Assembly (NCBI RefSeq): GCF_947495455.1
Contig: NZ_CANLZC010000031.1
Coordinates: 1-50,249, forward strand
DNA: 50,249 nucleotides
Origin: an uncultured Shewanella sp.
Lineage (GTDB): Bacteria > Pseudomonadota > Gammaproteobacteria > Enterobacterales > Shewanellaceae
Direction: 5' to 3'
Under the pieces are notes generated by a model, which was given only the letters and a program-made list of their open reading frames with translations, did not search any database and was not told the DNA's origin. Positions 28,365-41,000 of this stretch are shown here, one piece after another. Position 1 is the stretch's first letter, and each line of letters begins with the position of its first letter. The position numbers were made by a program, and so were the translations under genes.

Positions 28365-28694
28365 TTAACTTTGTAGTATTTTATCTATTTGCTGATTAAG
28401 CCCTTCTATTTTATGGCAAACCGTTTCAATCATATCTGAGGGAGGAATATCGCCTGATTTTGAACTGACCTCAATTGTCTCAAGTAAATCACATATTTCT
28501 TCTTCGAAGAAATTAGAGATGACGCCCTTTAAAGAATGCGTGACTTGGAACAATCCATCTAAATTTTTATCTTCGTAATTGGATTTTATTTTTAAAATAT
28601 CTTCGCCATGTTCTTCCTTGTACATATTGAGTATGATGTCAACCATGTCAGTATCATTGTCTAATGAATCTAAGAATTGTTGATAATGTTCCAT
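28365..28694 (-). CDS. Stand-alone HPt phosphotransfer protein
   Basis: The 109-residue protein is a single histidine-phosphotransfer domain. The motif VTHSLKGVISNF places the phosphorylatable His at position 53, with the usual Lys three residues on and a following helix (EEEICDLLETIE). The N-terminal helices (MYKEEHGEDILKIKSNY) also fit. A GGAGG ribosome site lies five bases upstream. It is the first gene of the secretion operon, so it is probably made in step with the transport proteins. The obvious partner is Asp655 of the kinase-like protein three genes' span downstream. Because that protein lacks its own catalytic His, phosphate would have to enter from another kinase. Confidence 0.9.
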   Translation of the reverse strand: MEHYQQFLDSLDNDTDMVDIILNMYKEEHGEDILKIKSNYEDKNLDGLFQVTHSLKGVISNFFEEEICDLLETIEVSSKSGDIPPSDMIETVCHKIEGLNQQIDKILQS

Positions 28695-29071
28695 AATTCC
28701 TCCGTGATATTATAGGTCGATGAGAATAGTATATTGTGATGATTGCCACTTCTATATACTGTAGACTAATAATGAATAACTTGTTATTGGAACCATTGAA
28801 TTTTGCGGCATTTAATCGAAGCTTAACAGTAAGCTATACTGTAGCAATATGTTTTTTTGCTTATGGTTTTTCTAATGAATTAGGATCAATATCAAGAGAA
28901 TTAGGATCAATATCAAGAAATTTTTTATGGTCAGTCATGTATGTGAGCTTTTTTCAAATAAATAATCCTGTTTAATCCCTTATCTCGCTTGTAATTCATT
29001 TCATCCTAGTCTTTGCTTAAAACCATGTAATCGTAAACTCGCATCAATAGTGTTTGCATGGAGGCTATATC
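28695..29071. promoter_or_regulatory. Divergent promoter region between secretion operon and giant protein gene
   Basis: The 377-bp gap separates the divergent HPt-led operon and the repeat-protein gene, so it should carry both promoters. It contains a perfect 21-bp direct tandem repeat, 28877-28897 and 28898-28918, each beginning GAATTAGGATC. The region is otherwise AT-rich. An 80-codon frame through it (28736-28975) has no homology I recognise and encodes the repeat as peptide; I treat it as non-coding. Confidence 0.55.
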
Positions 29072-32000
29072 ATGGCGACAGATCCTAAGGATCCTAAACA
29101 TCCCTTAAATAATGCTGAAGAGCAGATCGTGACAGATGATGCTGCGGCATCGTCAACCAATGCTAAAAACCAAGAAGAGAGCGCAGCGATAGCGGCGGCT
29201 ACAGCCAGTGGTGAAGCTCATTTTGCTGATGATAAGCGTAACGCATTGAATGAAGGGGAAACAGGGGCAGGTCATGGAGATGACGTAGCGTCTTCAGCAA
29301 AGAGGACTTTACAGCCAGATGAAGAGGTAAAGGCTAAAAGTGCTGATATTGCACAATCAAAGGTGATAGATAGCCAAAAGCTAGCAGAAGAAAGAGAAGA
29401 ACCCATATCTTCGTCGAATATTGGTGATCAAAGTGTGGGTGGTAAACCATTGGATTCGGCCCTTGACGCTAATGATGCTAATAACATTCAGACTGAAGGT
29501 AACAATTTGGCTTCGAGTATAGGCGACTCTGCTGTATCTGGAGCAGGTGGTCAAGATGAAGCCAGTGAGCAATCGCGTGTTGAGGATGAATTTGATACAA
29601 AAACGACGACAGAAACCTTTGAAGTTGATGTGTTAGATACTGTGGATGATGATGCTAATGTGAATTTAGAAGATGAATTTGATTCACAAACCACATCGCA
29701 AGTCATAGAAGTTCAAGTGGATGCAGTTAATGATGGACCTACAGCAGATGATCTCGATCTTGTTATGCAAGAAGATGGTCGATTATTGATTACAGCTGAA
29801 GCATTATTAGCCAATAGTCATGATATTGATGGTGACGACTTGTCTATCTTTGCAGTTCAGTATGACGACAAAGATGGTGTATTAAAACCCATTCCAAATA
29901 CTGATGATTATTACTTCTTGCCCAATAAAGATTTCTCAGGTGATGTGAGATTAACTTATCAAGTGTCAGACGGCACAGAAACGGTTTCTGCTAGGATCAA
30001 TATTCATGTTGAAGAGATAAATGACACGCCTATTATACTCGGTTCTTTGGCTTACAGTATGGATGAAGATGGTCATCTTCATCTCTCACAAGCACAATTA
30101 TTACATAATGCTGAGGATATCGAAGGCGATCACTTAGTCGCCGAGAACCTAAGCATTGGTGACTTTGGTACTGTGATAGCAAATAAAAATGGCAGTTTTA
30201 CCATTGTCCCCGATCAACATTATAGTGGTGAACTTGAGCTGCTTTTTGATGTTTCTGATGGCGCTAGTCGTGTTCAGCAGGTGATGAAGATTGATGTTGA
30301 AGCTGTTGCGGATGCGCCCGAGCTTGAGATAACAGATCCTGATGGCAATGACCTCAGTAATTCTAAAGTTACTATTGATCCTGACGATACTTTTGAGTTG
30401 AATATCGGTGCGGTTCTTGTCGATCAAGATTTGTCTGAAACCCTCACTGTGACCCTTGATGGAGTGCCAAAGGGTTCAGTGATTAATGTTGATGGTGACG
30501 CTTTATTGCAAAATCAAGCAAATGGCCTGCAGTCCTTTGAAGAAACCCAAGTGACCATCACATTTGAAGGTGAAAGTGCGGGATATCAAAATTCAGTTGG
30601 TGTGTATAAGGTTGATGAAAGCGGCCATCTAAAAGATGTTGAAATCATTTTTGACAATGCCTCAGCACAAGGCAGTGGTGGGGCGCTCATTGCGGGAGAA
30701 TCATCCTTTACCTTTAATATTGGTGAAGGAGAGCACTTTAATTTATTTACTGTGCCAAATGGCGCGAGAACCGTGAGTAAACTGAGCCAAAATGACGGTC
30801 AGTTTGTTTTTAGGAATGACGACGGGACGCCAGCGACGATGGACTCTATTTCACCTCAGCTGGTATTTATCTCTGATGAAAAAGAAGTGGTGGTTACGGG
30901 GGCGGCGGGAGATGCTGTTTATCATGGTGGAGATAGCCGTAACCTTAATGCAGACAATATTGTGCATACGCGAACAGAATTAAATGAAGATAATGAAATC
31001 ATTTATGGATTTGAAGATCTCTTTGGTGGTGGTGACAGAGATTATGATGACTTTACGTTTAGCATAGATATGGGAGCCGTGAATAATCAATTGTATGCAG
31101 GCGAAATCATGGTCGATGAGAGTGAGTCTATTCAACTTCCCACGAGCGCAATCAGTGAAACAATTCAAATTTCCTTGCCCGATGATTTTAGTCGAGAATT
31201 TGATATCAGGGTTGAGGCAACAGCAAGGGAATTATCCAATGATGATACAAGTACCGTGTTTCAGACTGTTCACGTGGATGCGCGTGAGCATGCACCAGAA
31301 ACTGAGTCTAAAGGGGCCACAATTGATGAAGATGGCGATTACATTTTTACCTTAGATGACTTTCCTTTTGTGGACCAAAACGAGGCGGATACGTTAGACA
31401 GTATTAGCATTGTTGCGCTTCCTTTAAATGGGAAAATGCAACTGGGTGATGAGCCGATTAGTGACAATCAAGTGATTTCACGTGCCGATATTGAAGCAGG
31501 ATTACTCAGTTATCACAGTGAACTCAATTTTAATGGTGAAGTGAATTTGACTTACACTGTCTCTGATGGTGAGCTGCATTCTCAACCTCAAGCATTTACC
31601 ATTAATGTGGATCCGGTTAACGATCCTGTGATAGCAAAAGCCGATAAGGTAGAGACCCTAGAAGACACTAAAACAGTCTTTAAAGCCAAAGATTTACTGC
31701 GTAATGATGAAGATGTTGATGGCGATAAGTTGCATATTACTGATGTACATGCCAGCCGTGATACCCATGGGAAAGTCTCTCTCAATAAAGAGGGGGATGT
31801 GGTGTTTATCCCTGAGAAGGATTTCTTTGGTGAGGCAGTGTTTGAATATACGGTATCTGATCTTGCGGGCAGCACAGATACCGCGAAAGTGACGATAAAT
31901 GTCACGCCTGATAACGACCCTGTGATTGCTAAAGCCGATAAGGTAGAGGCTCAAGAAGACAGCAAAACGGTGTTTAAGGCCAAAGATTTACTGCGCAATG

Positions 32001-35000
32001 ATGAAGATGCCGATGGCGATAAGCTCTATATTGCCGAGGTGATCCCTGGGCGTGATACCCATGGGAAAGTCTCTCTCAATGAAGAGGGTGATGTGGTGTT
32101 TATTCCTGAGGAGAATTTCTTTGGTGAGGCAGTGTTTGAATATACGGTATCTGACAGTATGGGCAGCACAGATACAGCGAAAGTGACGATAAATGTTACG
32201 CCTGATAACGATCCTGTGATTGCCCATCAGGACTGGGTGGATAGCCAAGAAGATACAAAAACAGTCTTTAAGGCCAAAGACCTGCTGCGCAATGATGAAG
32301 ATATTGATGGCGACAAGCTGCACATTACTGATGTACATGCTGGTCGTGATACCCATGGAGAAGTCTCTCTCAATAAAGAGGGCGATGTGGTGTTTGTGCC
32401 TGAGAAGAATTTCTTTGGTGAGGCAGTGTTTGAATATACGGTGTCCGATGGGGCTGGCAGTACAGATACAGCGAAAGTGACGATAAATGTCACACCTGAT
32501 AACGATCCTGTGATTGCTAAAGCCGATAAGGTAGAGGCCCAAGAAGACAGCAAAACGGTATTTACTGCTAAAGAGCTGCTGGCCAATGATTTTGATGTGG
32601 ACAAAGATCAATTGTATATCACTCATGTAGATACTGGACCGCAGACCCATGGCGAGGCCTATTTAAATGAGGCGGGGAATGTGGTCTTTATTCCCGAGAA
32701 GAACTTTTTCGGTGAAGCAGTGTTCGAATATACCGTATCTGATCTTGCCGGCAGCACAGATACCGCGAAAGTGACGATAAATGTTACGCCTGAAAACGAT
32801 CCTGTGATTGCCAAAGACGATTGGGAGGAAACCCAAGAAGACACTAAGACAGTCTTTAAAGCCAAAGACTTACTGCGCAATGATGAAGATGCCGATGGCG
32901 ACAAGCTACACATTACTGATGTACAGGCTGGCCGTGATACCCATGGAGAAGTGTCCCTCAATAAAGAGGGCGATGTGGTGTTTGTGCCTGAGAAGAACTT
33001 TTTCGGTGAGGCGGTGTTTGAATATACGGTATCCGATGGGGCTGGCAGTACAGATACAGCGAAAGTGATGATAAATGTCACGCCTGATAACGACCCTGTG
33101 ATAGCAAAAGCGGATAAGGTTGGGGCTCAAGAAGACACCAAAACGGTGTTCACTGCCAAAGAGCTGCTGGCCAATGATTTTGATGTGGACAAAGATCAAT
33201 TGTATATCACTCATGTGGAGACGGGACCGCAGACCCATGGTGAGGCCTATTTAAATGGGGCGGGAAACGTGGTCTTTATTCCTGAAAAGGATTATTTCGG
33301 TGAGGCGGTGTTTGAATATACGGTATCTGATCTTGCGGGCAGCACAGATACAGCGAAAGTGACGATAAATGTTACGCCTGAAAACGACCCTGTGATAGCA
33401 AAAGCCGATAAGGTAGAGGCCAAAGAAGACAGCAAAACAGTCTTTAAAGCCAAAGACTTATTGCGCAATGATGAAGATGTCGATGGCGACAAGCTACACA
33501 TTACTGACGTACAGGCTGGCCGTGATACCCATGGAGAAGTCTCTCTCAATAAAGAGGGCGATGTGGTGTTTGTGCCTGAGAAGAACTTTTTCGGTGAGGC
33601 AGTGTTTGAATATACGGTATCTGATGGAGCGGGCAGCTCAGATACAGCGAAAGTGACGATAAATGTTACGCCTGAAAATGACCCTGTGATAGCTAAAGCC
33701 GATAAGGTAGAGACCCAAGAAGACAGCAAAACGGTATTTAAAGCCAAAGACTTACTGCGTAATGATGAAGATGTCGATGACGACAAGCTGCACATTACTG
33801 ATGTGTATGCCGGCCGTGATACCCATGGGAAAGTGTCCCTCAATGAAGAGGGTGATGTGGTGTTTATCCCTGAGAAGAACTTTTTCGGTGAGGCGGTGTT
33901 TGAATATACCGTATCTGATGGAGCTGGTGGGAGTGATAAAGCCAATGTGACTGTGTTAGTGACACCAGAAAATGATCCTGTGATTGCTCGTGATGATTAT
34001 ACCATGAATGCTGAGCCATTAATTCGTCTTGATGTTGAACCTGAACATGGTGTCCTGCAATATCAAGATCATGAGGGTCATTGGCAAGATATGGAAGTGG
34101 GAGTGGAATATTCGGCAGATTTACAAGTTCAATTTAAGCCGGATATAGAAGATATTCTATCTCATACTGTCGATACTCAAATAGGCACATTTGGTGGTAA
34201 AGCGACAATGTCTGATTGGGGGGAGTTAGCTAAAGATGGTCGAAGTGTCACTTGGAGTGATGATGATGTGAGCGTGACATTGAGCACAAATGATAGGCTG
34301 AAAATATGGAATAATGATGGTGGAGTGGACAGTATAGGCCGCGGAATTGCGGATGACGATAGCCGAGGTTTTAAGACGCCTTCTGAATCTGTCAGAATTG
34401 ATATCGAAGGAGCAGATTATAATCAAGCTGTTGTGCATCTTAGTGGCCTTGGTGAGAATTTCACTGAAAATGCCAGTCATCCAACTGCGATTATTATTAA
34501 AGCATTTGATGCCGATGGCAATGTCATTGGCGAGCAAGGGGGGTATAAAGAGAATGATGGTGGAACCACCGGTGATTATGTTTTTGTCACTGAGCATCCA
34601 ATAGATCATTTTATTGTGACATCTGATGCGATGAGTGGTGATTATGTCATTTCAGGCCTCACATTATCTAGAACCGCCTCAGCCGAAGTACAATTAACGA
34701 CGATTTATGCTGATGGCCAAGAAGAGATCAATTCTACAGCTTTAAACATCACTCATGAGCATGCCGATGAGAGTATCAACCTTACCGAAGCACTTATTCC
34801 TCAGTTTGAAGAAGTAACTGAAATACCAATAACAACAGTTGAAGATGGTCAACTTGTTCTATCTTCGAAAGATTTATTAAAAAATGATTTTGATTTAGAT
34901 GGTGATCCCTTAAGTATTATCGATGTGCATGCAACTGATGACACTTTTGGTGAAGTGATGATAGATCCTCAAGGGCAAATTGTCTTTACACCAAGGGCAG

Positions 35001-38000
35001 ATTTTCACGGTAAATCAAGTTTTGACTATACAGTGACTGATGGGCATGGCAGTGTTGATACTGCAACTGTGTTTGTTACCGTTAATTCAGAAAATGATCT
35101 TGTGATCGCCACTGCGGATAAGGTTGAGGCCCAAGAAGATACCAAAACAGTCTTTAAAGCCAGAGACTTATTGCGCAATGATGAAGATGCCGATGGTGAT
35201 AAGCTCTATATTACTGATGTACATGCTGGCCGTGATACCCATGGAGAAGTGTCCCTCAATAAGGATGGCGATGTGGTGTTTATTCCTGAGAAGAATTTCT
35301 TTGGTGAGGCGATCTTTGAATATACCGTATCCGATGGCGTTGGCAGCACAGATACAGCGAAAGTGACGATAAATGTCACGCCTGATAACGATCCTGTGAT
35401 TGCTAAAGCGGATAAGGTTGAGGCTCAAGAAGACACCAAAACGGTATTTACCGCCAAAGAGTTATTGGCAAATGATTTTGATGTCGATAATGAGCACTTA
35501 TATATTACTGCTGTGCATGTTGGGCCTGAAACCCATGGTGATGCCTATGTGAATGAATTTGGTGACGTGGTTTTTATTCCTGAGGCAAATTATTTCGGTA
35601 AGGCAGTCTTTGAATATACGGTATCTGATGGCGCTGGCAGTCAAGATATCGCGGCGGTCACTATAAAGGTGAGTGAAGTCAATGATCCCGTTATCGCGCT
35701 TGATGATTGGGTGGAAACCCAAGAAGACACCAAAACCGTCTTTACTGCCAAAGAGTTACTGGCCAATGATGCTGATGTGGACAATGACGACTTAAAGATC
35801 ATTGATGTGCACCTTGGGCCTGATTCACACGGTAAAGCGTATGTGAATGACTCTGGCGATGTGGTCTTCATTCCTGAGAAAAATTATTTTGGTGAAGCGG
35901 TGTTTGAATATACCGTATCCGATGGCATGGGCAGCAGTGATAAAGCGGCTGTAAATGTCCATATCAGTGAAGAGAATGATCCTGTTATTGCCAAAGATGA
36001 TAAGGTCGAAGCCAAAGAGGATCATATTACTGTTTTTGCAGCCAAAGAGTTGTTAGGTAATGACTTTGATGCCGATAATGAATATTTACATATCATTGAT
36101 GTGCATGTTGGGCCTGAGACTCATGGTGATGCCTATGTCAATGAATTTGGTGATGTGGTTTTTATTCCTGAGGCAAATTATTTCGGTAAGGCAGTCTTTG
36201 AATATACGGTATCTGATCATGCTGGCAGTCAAGATACCGCAGCGGTCACCATAAAGGTGAGTGAAGTCAATGACCCCGTTATCGCGCTTGATGATTGGGT
36301 GGAGACCCAAGAAGACACCAAAACCGTCTTTACCGCCAAAGAGCTGCTGGGCAATGATTTTGATGCCGATAATGAAGGCTTGCAAATCATTGATGTGCAC
36401 CTTGGGCCTGATTCACACGGTAAAGCGTATGTGAATGACTCTGGCGATGTGGTGTTTATTCCTGAGAAGAATTATTTTGGTGAGGCAGTGTTTGAATATA
36501 CCGTGTCCGATGGTATGGGTAGCAGTGATAAAGCGGCTGTTAATGTCTATATCACTCCAGATAATGATCCTGTTATTGCCAAAGATGATAAGGTCGAAGC
36601 CAAAGAAGATCATATTACTGTCTTTAGTGCGAAAGAGCTGGTGGGCAATGATTTTGATGCCGAAAATGCTTATTTACAGATCACTGATGTGCATGTTGGG
36701 CCTGAAACTCACGGTAAAGCTTATGTGAATGAATTTGGCGATGTGGTCTTTATTCCTGAGAAGGATTTCTTTGGTGAGGCGGTGTTTGAATATACCGTAT
36801 CTGACGGTATGGGCAGTGCAGATAAAACCAGTGTGACGGTATTAGTGACACCAGAAAATGATCCTGTGATTGCCCGTGATGATTATGGATTAGCCCCTAA
36901 AGAACCTATGATCAGGTTGGATGAATTGCCTGAATATGGCGTGATGCAATATCTTGATGGTGTTGAATGGAAAGAAATGGAAGTTGGAGTCGAATATTCG
37001 GCGCATACTCAAGTGCAATTTATCACTAACACTGAAGAAGTAAGAGAGATAACAAGAGATATCAGGGTGGGTAGCTTTGATAGGAATGACGATAACAGTA
37101 CGTTCAGTGGCACCGTTAGTGTAAACGATTGGGGGAAAGTTTTCGGTGACCACGCTGTTTTTGAGACGGATGACGGAGTAAAGATCACAACGAGTGTTTC
37201 AAATGGAGTGTTAACTCCCTGGAATGGAGAGGGACATGTAGGCTCAGGAATAGGAAATGGCACAGACAATGGCCTCAGTAATGATGAGTTTTTGAAAGTG
37301 AAAGTGGAAGCTGAAGCGATTAATCAGGTGACTTTTTCGCTAGATGGATTAGGCAGTTATTTTGATAAAGAGAGTAGCCATGCGACAGAAGTAATTATTA
37401 CGGCATATGATGCTCACGGAAAAGTGATTGATTCACAGGGTGGTTTTAGGGATTCAGGAAAAGAATTTGATCAATATCAGTTTACGACTGACAGGCCCGT
37501 CGATCATTTTACTTTAGGGACTCAAGGCGGGGATGGTACCTATGTTGTGCAAAGTATGATTGTATCAAGAACGGCGACAGATGAAGTGAAAATGACCACG
37601 ATACAAGGGGATGGGAGTGAACTTCATAATTTTGTACATTTAGACCTCAATCATGATACTGCTGATACTCCTTTAGACCTGACTGAACAACTTATTGAAA
37701 TTGATAACACTATTGATATTGCTCCTTTTACTGTTTCTGAAGATTCAGCGTTAACATTCACATCAAAAGAGTTATTAAAGAATGATTTTGATCTCGATGG
37801 TGATGTACTCAGCATTGTGGAAGTTAGAGCAACAGATGAAACTCATGGTGAAGTGCATATGGATGAGCATGGTAATATATTGTTCACGCCTGCTCCCGAT
37901 TATCATGGCCCAGCTAGTTTTGAATATACCGTGACAGATGGCAATGATAGTTTTGATACTGCCACCGTGTTTGTTGAAGTGACGCCCGTTAATGATGCAC

Positions 38001-41000
38001 CTGAAATACAGGGTCAAGTTGATGATCCTCAAACTGGCAATAATAAGACGCTTTTTGAACCGAGTATTAATGAAGATGGGCAATTTATTTTAACTGATGC
38101 CGATATTTTAGAACATGTCACCGATATTGATGGTGATCTTGTCAAAGTGACAGAGGTGTCTTACGGCCATAATGACGGTGAACTTTTGATGATAGAGGAG
38201 GGGGTTTACCAGTTTACGCCTAAGCCGAATTGGAATGGTGATGTTGAACTTGACATTAGCGTGACTGATGAGGGAGGTTTGTCAGATCATGGTCATGTTC
38301 GCTTCACTGTTGAAGCTGTTGCGGATGCGCCCGAACTTGAGATAACAGATTTTGATGGCAATGACCTCAGTAATTCTACAATGATTATTGATCCTGACGA
38401 TACCCTTGAGTTGAATATCGGTGCAGCCCTTGTCGATCAAGATTTGTCTGAAACCCTCACTGTGACCCTTGATGGAGTGCCAAAGGGTTCAGTGATTAAT
38501 GTTGATGGTGACGCTTTATTGCAAAATCAAGCAAATGGCCTGCAGTCTTTTGAAGAAACCCAAGTAACCATCACATTTGAAGGTGAAAGTGCGGGATATC
38601 AAAATTCTGTTGGTGTGTATAAGGTCGATGAAAGCGGCAACATAAAAGATGTTGAAATCATTTTTGACAATGCCTCAGCACAAGGCAGTGGGGGGGCACT
38701 CATTGCGGGAGAATCATCCTTTACCTTTAATATTGGTGAAGGAGAGCACTTTAATTTATTTACTGTGCCCAATGGTGCGGGAACCGTGAGTCAACTGAGT
38801 CAAAATGACGGTCAGTTTGTTTTTAGGAATGACGACGGGACGCCAGCGACGATGGACTCTATTTCACCTCAGCTAGTATTTATCTCTGATGAAAAAGAAG
38901 TGGTGGTTACGGGGGCGGCGGGAGACGCGGTTTATCATGGTGGAGATAGCCGTAACCTTAATGCAGACAATATTGTGCATACACGAACAGAATTAAATGA
39001 AGATAATGAAATCATTTATGGATTTGAAGATCTTTATGGCGGAGGTGATGAGGACTTTAATGATTTCATTTTTAGCATTGATATGGGAGTCGTGAATAAT
39101 CAATTGTATGCCGGTGAAATCATGGTTGACGAGAGTGAGTCGATTCAACTTCCCAGTACCGCAATAAATGAAACGATTCAAATTAGCTTGCCCGATGATT
39201 TTAGTGGTGAATTTGATATCAGGGTTGAGGCAACAGCAAGGGAATTATCCAATGATGATACAAGTACCGTGTCTCAAACTGTTCATGTGGATGCGCGCGA
39301 GCATGCACCAGAAAGTGAGTCTAAAGGGGCCACAATTGATGAAGATGGCGATTACATTTTTACCTTAGATGACTTTCCTTTTATGGACCAAAACGAGGCG
39401 GATACCTTAGACAGTATTAGCATTGTTGCGCTTCCTTTAAATGGGCAAGTGCAACTGGGTGATGAGCCGATTAGTGACAATCAGGTGATTTCACGAGCCG
39501 ATATTGAAGCAGGATTACTCAGTTATCACAGTGAACTTAATTTTAATGGTGAAGTGCATTTGACTTACACGGTTTCTGATGGTGAGCTGCACTCTCAACC
39601 TCAAGCATTTACCATTAATGTTGAACCTGTCAATGATGCGCCAAATGCACCCGCATTGACAATTGATGGTAAAGAAGACCAAATTGTGACTATCGACCCT
39701 GACTTTATTCTTCAGCAGGTAACCGATGTTGAGGGTGATGATATCACACTTAAAGGATTGTCGGTCAGGCATCCTGAGAATGCGATATTGCAGCAGCAAC
39801 CCGATGGCATGTTCCACTTAATCATGCCACCTAATTTTTTTGGCGCTGTGGAATTAGGTTATCAAGTGTCAGATGGAAAAGAGGTTGTCAATGGTTCATT
39901 AAATGTTGATATCATTCAGGTCAATGATAAACCTTTTACAGAGGGAAATGCACACCTGACGACCCATGAAGATGGTGCATTTACCTTTAATGAGTCAGAC
40001 GTGTTGAATTTATTTGGTGATATTGATACCGACAACCTTGTGATCTCTCGAATTATTACAGCGAAGGGAGAAAAAGGGGGTAAATTAGTGGATAATGGTG
40101 ACGGTAATTGGACATTTAGCCCAGCACCAAATTTTGCGGGCACCTCTGATATACACGTCATTGTCACCGATGGTGAGTTTGAAACAAGCCTGAACATGCC
40201 CATTTATGTTCGTCCAGTGGCGGATGGGGTGGTGATCACCACAGCTCACGAAGGGCCTTTAATCTTTGATGAGGACAGTACAGGGCACTTAAATTTAAAT
40301 ATGATGATGGTTGATGATTCAGAGATCTTAAGCCATTTTACTATCACAGGTTTTCCTGTTGGCTTTGAAGTATCGGATGGAATTAATACCATTATCATTA
40401 CTGAAGTCGGTCAGGTACTCAATGCAACAAAATGGGATGTGGGTGCCCTTGAATTAACCCCACCGGATAATTTTTCCGGCAATTTCTTTTTAACGGTTTC
40501 AGCCACAACTGTTGATTATGGCGATGAAGCTTCTCAACCTGTATCAGCACAAGCAAGTATTCCATCAGGTGATTTTGAAATGGAACACGATGAACCTTTA
40601 CTGCTGACGACGGCAGAGTTACTTGAAATGGCTGACTCTGTTGATGATAATCAAGAAGCACATGTTCATATGGTGAGCTTTGCTAAGCCCAATCAAGGCA
40701 ATATTGTCGATAATGGGGATGGGACATGGCTAGTCAATGCCGCTAAAGAGATCACCGGAGAATTAGATATTATTTATGTGGTTGAACAAGGTGGCATATT
40801 ACACGATGCACAAAGTTCTATTGCAGTGAAAGGAGAAGATGGCATTCATCAAGGGGTAACAGTTGATGCTGTCGTCACAACCGATGTCGATGAAGGCAAT
40901 CAATTATCTTTTAATGATGAGGATATGTTGGCTCAGTTATCAGGTGATGATTTACAGATTGACTCTGTGTTCTTATCGGAAGGAAAAGGCTTACTAGAAG

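Noticed and set aside
28736..28975. 79-codon frame in the divergent promoter region
   Set aside because: It overlaps the expected promoters and its only notable feature is translation of the 21-bp DNA repeat; no clear ribosome site.
29054..29071. TTG start for the giant gene six codons upstream
   Set aside because: The ATG at 29072 has GGAGG at an ideal seven-base spacing, and the TTG would place that ribosome site inside the coding sequence.
31618..36866. Regular repeats as a possible CRISPR array
   Set aside because: Unit length is 294 bp, in frame and coding, with no short palindromic repeat and no spacers.
31588..37269. Many open frames antisense to, or in other frames of, the giant repeat gene
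   Set aside because: They recur every 294 bp because the coding strand is repetitive, and have low-complexity Ser/Thr-rich or basic translations typical of shadow frames.
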